A stretch of DNA of 64,000 nucleotides from Clostridium magnum DSM 2767 (GTDB lineage: Bacteria > Bacillota > Clostridia > Clostridiales > Clostridiaceae), in the NCBI RefSeq assembly GCF_001623875.1, contig NZ_LWAE01000001.1, forward strand, positions 744,001-808,000, written 5' to 3'. Within the stretch, counting starts at the first letter, position 1. Every line of letters starts with the position of its first letter. The notes under the pieces are model-generated. The model was not told where the DNA came from, made no database searches, and saw only the letters and a list, made by a program, of their open reading frames with translations. Of this stretch, positions 61,176 through 64,000 are shown one piece after another. Both the position numbers and the translations under genes were made by a program.

Positions 61176-61485
61176 ATATAATTCTTGTGTTGAACATAAA
61201 AGAGAATATTTTTTTACTTTAGAATAATGTAGATATTCACAACAGAAAGTTGACTTATTCGGAGGGATATAATACTAATCTGAAGATAGATTTAAATGTT
61301 TTTTTAGTAGTCTTAACGAAGAATTTGAGGAAAAGTTAGAATCTATGATTGTCTGAGCGTATAGCGAGTTATCATAGGTTCTTGCTTTTTCTCAAATTCT
61401 GAGTTTTAGACTACTTAGAAATATTTAACGTGCTGAAGATTAGTATTATATCCAGCAGGATAAGTCAACTTTCGTGCGTGATTAT
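61176..61485. other. 310-base intergenic stretch holding a palindromic element
   Basis: Apart from the palindromic element at 61245-61473 there is only a weak hairpin with a T run just after the nitroreductase stop. No coding frame was seen. Confidence 0.7.
61245..61473. mobile_element. MITE-like long palindromic element with terminal inverted repeats
   Basis: The ends GAAAGTTGACTTAT (61245-61258) and ATAAGTCAACTTTC (61460-61473) are perfect 14-base inverted repeats. Inside, further arms pair in register: GGATATAATACTAATCT with AGATTAGTATTATATCC, TTAGTAGTCT with AGACTACTTA, AGAATTTGAG with CTCAAATTCT, and AGAATCTATGAT with ATCATAGGTTCT. The whole 229 bases can fold into one long imperfect hairpin. 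No ORF and no clear target duplication were seen. It may be a non-autonomous transposable element; a bidirectional terminator role between convergent genes is also possible. Confidence 0.65.
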
Positions 61486-64000
61486 TTATAGATTTTCATG
61501 TAAGTCTAATTGTTTTTCATAAATAGGAGAAGTCACTTTTAAAAATTTACTTATATTAGCATCCCAGTTATCCAGAATTTCTTTAGCTTTCGAGCTATTA
61601 GTATATGAATAATGTTCGCTAATTAGTTCTTTCAATTTGGAAACATCTTTAGGATTAGTTACAGATTTTATTTGTACAATCCCTTTATTGCACTTGTTTA
61701 TAAAGTCCCCAGATTCGTCTAAAACATAAGCTATTCCACCGCTCATACCAGCACCAAAGTTTCTGCCAGTAGGTCCTAAAATAACCACCATTCCACCTGT
61801 CATGTATTCGCAACCATGATTACCTATGCCTTCTACTACTGCATCGGCACCACTGTTTCTTACGCAAAATCTTTGACCTACTTTACCTAGGATAAATGCT
61901 TTACCAGAGGTTGCTCCATAAAGGAGTGTATTTCCAGCTATAACATTGTCACTAGGGTTGAAAGTGCAGTTCTCTTCTGGAACTAATATTATTTTGCCAC
62001 CAGATAGTCCTTTTCCTAAGTAGTCATTGGCTTCTCCATGAAGAGTTAAAGTAAGACCTTTTACTGCAAAAGCGCCAAAACTTTGACCAGCAGAACCTCT
62101 TAATCTTAATCTAATAGTATCTTCAGGTAAATACTCACTTCCATAGCGTTTTGCAATTTCGCCACTTAACATAGCACCTACAGTTCTATCTGTATTTCTA
62201 ATGCTAAATTCACCCTCAACCTTAATTCCTTTTTCTAAAGCCGGTTGTGATATTTGAATTAAAGTTCTATCTATTATTTCATCTATTTTGTGCTCTTGTG
62301 GAATAGTACGCTTTCCAACTATGCGAGAAGGAAGCTCTGGTTTATATAAAATTGGGGATAAGTTTAAATCTTTAATTTTGTCTTTAGAAGCTTTTTTAAC
62401 CTCTAATACATCAACTCTTCCTATTAATTCATCTACCGTTCTGAATCCAAGCTGTGCCATTATTTCTCGTGCCTTTTCGGCAACAAAAGTTAGATAACTA
62501 ATCAAGTGTTCAGGTTTTCCTTTAAACTTTTTACGAAGTTCAGGATCTTGAGTTGCAATTCCAGCAGGACACTTATTTAAGTTACATTGTCGGCACATTA
62601 TACAACCAAGTGATATAAGTGCAGTAGTAGCAAATCCATACTCTTCTGCTCCAAGTAAAGCTGCAATGACAACGTCTCGTCCAGAGGTTAATTTTCCATC
62701 TACCTGCACAGTAACTCTACTTCTTAGATTATTTAATAGTAGAGTTTGTTGAACTTCCGCAAGCCCTAATTCCCAAGGAAGGCCTACATATTTCATTGAA
62801 CTAATAGGAGAAGCTCCTGTACCACCATCATGACCGCTAACCATAATTACATCCGCATGTCCCTTAGCTACACCTGCAGCAACAGTACCAATACCAACCT
62901 CGGATACTAACTTTACTCCTATTCTTGCAGTTGGATTTACATTTTTTAAGTCAAATATAAGCTGAGCTAAATCCTCTATAGAGTATATGTCATGATGAGG
63001 AGGTGGAGATATTAAATCTATTCCAGGAATAGAATGACGAACTTTAGCAATCTCTTTTGTTACCTTGCTACCAGGTAAATGGCCACCTTCACCAGGCTTT
63101 GCACCTTGTGCCATTTTAATCTGAAGTTCGTTGCAGTTTACAAGATAATTAGTAGTTACTCCAAATCTTCCAGATGCAACTTGCTTAACTGCACTTTTAG
63201 GATTTTCTCTATTAAATCCTAATTGGTATCTACTAGGATCTTCGCCACCTTCACCAGAATTACTGGTAGCACCGATTTTATTCATGGCAACAGCTATTGT
63301 TTCGTGAGCTTCTTTGCTTAAGGAACCAAAAGACATACCGGAAATTGTGAAACGTCTTAAAATGTTTTCAGCAGGCTCTACTTCAGTTATTGGAATGCTT
63401 CTTCTGTTTTTAAATTCCAATAGGTCTCTTATGGTTACAAGTCTATCAGTTTGTTCAAGGGAATCGTCAGATGTAGTATTATTTACAGATAAATCCCTAA
63501 GTTTTTTTACAACAGTAGGTGGAAGTATATGATGTTCTTTATGGTTTAAATTAGAATCATTTTCATAGATTGAGCAATGCCTTTCTACAACTTCGCTTGC
63601 AATTCTATCAAGAGTAATTCCTGAGATTCTTGCAGGAGTATGAGGAAAGTATTGGTCTATTATATCTTCATGTATACCTACGCATTGGAATATTTGAGCC
63701 CCACTATAGCTTTGTAATGTGGAAATCCCCATTCTTGAAATAATCTTTAATAGGCCTGATGAAACAGCTTTACAGTAATTTTTAAATCCTTCTTCAACAG
63801 TTTCTATATTATTTAAATATCTTTTTTCTTCTATCATATTTAAAATAATATGATATACCATATACGGATTAACAGCTTTTGCTCCATAGCCTAATAATAA
63901 AGCCATGTGCATAACGTCTCTAGCATCGCCTGTTTCCACTATTAAATCAACTGAGGTTCTTAATTTTTTCTGTATAAGATGGTTATTTACGGCGCTTAAA
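61486..64000 (-). CDS. gltB: Glutamate synthase large subunit, C-terminal part (continues past window)
   Basis: The frame is open to the right edge; the codons before 63939 still match the family (H-L-I-Q-K-K-L-R-T-S-V-D-L-I-V), so the GTG at 63939 is not the start. Visible parts are the FMN-binding synthase domain (PPPHHDIYSIEDLAQLIFDL, VMVSGHDGGTGASP), the iron-sulfur cysteines in CIMCRQCNLNKCPAGIATQ and the C-terminal GXGXG helix (LHGEANDYLGKGLSGGKI, GGMVVILGPTGRNFGAGMSG). It makes glutamate from glutamine and 2-oxoglutarate. The N-terminal amidotransferase domain is outside. Confidence 0.93.
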   Translation of the reverse strand, partial: LSAVNNHLIQKKLRTSVDLIVETGDARDVMHMALLLGYGAKAVNPYMVYHIILNMIEEKRYLNNIETVEEGFKNYCKAVSSGLLKIISRMGISTLQSYSGAQIFQCVGIHEDIIDQYFPHTPARISGITLDRIASEVVERHCSIYENDSNLNHKEHHILPPTVVKKLRDLSVNNTTSDDSLEQTDRLVTIRDLLEFKNRRSIPITEVEPAENILRRFTISGMSFGSLSKEAHETIAVAMNKIGATSNSGEGGEDPSRYQLGFNRENPKSAVKQVASGRFGVTTNYLVNCNELQIKMAQGAKPGEGGHLPGSKVTKEIAKVRHSIPGIDLISPPPHHDIYSIEDLAQLIFDLKNVNPTARIGVKLVSEVGIGTVAAGVAKGHADVIMVSGHDGGTGASPISSMKYVGLPWELGLAEVQQTLLLNNLRSRVTVQVDGKLTSGRDVVIAALLGAEEYGFATTALISLGCIMCRQCNLNKCPAGIATQDPELRKKFKGKPEHLISYLTFVAEKAREIMAQLGFRTVDELIGRVDVLEVKKASKDKIKDLNLSPILYKPELPSRIVGKRTIPQEHKIDEIIDRTLIQISQPALEKGIKVEGEFSIRNTDRTVGAMLSGEIAKRYGSEYLPEDTIRLRLRGSAGQSFGAFAVKGLTLTLHGEANDYLGKGLSGGKIILVPEENCTFNPSDNVIAGNTLLYGATSGKAFILGKVGQRFCVRNSGADAVVEGIGNHGCEYMTGGMVVILGPTGRNFGAGMSGGIAYVLDESGDFINKCNKGIVQIKSVTNPKDVSKLKELISEHYSYTNSSKAKEILDNWDANISKFLKVTSPIYEKQLDLHENL

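Noticed and set aside
1..64000. CRISPR arrays, tRNA or rRNA genes
   Set aside because: No regularly spaced repeats, cloverleaf with conserved T-loop or rRNA segments were noticed on reading either strand.

Overview
The window is AT-rich, densely coded DNA from a low-GC Firmicute, most likely a Clostridium in the strict sense. The evidence is strong AGGAGG-type ribosome sites, frequent TTG and GTG starts, A/T-ending codons, and a clostridial gene set (DUF3656-type U32 protein, MutS2, DUF523, Ctc/L25, lactate-oxidase-like FMN enzyme). Almost every gene is on the + strand; only an arginine-decarboxylase-like gene and the terminal glutamate synthase gene are on the - strand. No rRNA, tRNA or CRISPR array was seen.

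Layout. (1) 1-12.2 kb is an accessory glycan region. It holds a cut-off IS4-type transposase, a decayed GT2 gene, two ATP-grasp ligases around a PLP enzyme, an SDR and an acyltransferase, then tandem related glycosyltransferases with visible scars of lost copies. (2) 12.2-14.8 kb is rfbBCD for dTDP-rhamnose, without rfbA. (3) 15-20.6 kb holds housekeeping genes: U32/RlhA-like, mutS2, DUF523. (4) 20.9-29.7 kb holds a GT2-TPR protein, two small unknown proteins sharing a domain, and a CDP-sugar operon (epimerase-like, aminotransferase, acyltransferase, rfbF, rfbG, glycosyltransferase). (5) 30.3-38.1 kb holds an FMN hydroxyacid enzyme, a speA-like gene, ctc/L25, phosphoglucomutase, a TPR protein and galU. 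(6) 38.3-60.5 kb is a large cell-wall or capsular polysaccharide locus: a CapD-type dehydratase, glycosyltransferases, a Wzy-like polymerase, two MurJ-type flippases, two acyltransferases, an orphan solute-binding lipoprotein, WbpA/B/D/I-like genes for a UDP-diacetamido uronic acid, a WaaL-like ligase, an initiating sugar-phosphate transferase and a TagA-like enzyme. (7) 60.6-64 kb holds a nitroreductase, a long palindromic element and part of gltB.

Together, Pgm and GalU provide activated glucose. The dehydrogenase/oxidoreductase/acetyltransferase/epimerase set makes aminouronic sugars. The sugar-phosphate transferase and TagA-like enzyme start the lipid-linked chain. The other transferases extend it, and MurJ-like, Wzy-like and WaaL-like proteins export, polymerise and attach it. 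The overall gene content resembles secondary cell-wall polymer loci of clostridia.

The most unusual signal is a five-copy family of short structured elements (19.9, 20.7, 48.9, 52.5 and 59.7 kb). Each starts directly after ATGA or GTGA, all lie in the same orientation, and three use the TGA stop codon of the upstream gene as part of the target. The copies show compensatory base changes in two helices. I interpret them as HEARO-like (IscB omega-RNA type) non-autonomous mobile RNAs; that family assignment is inference.
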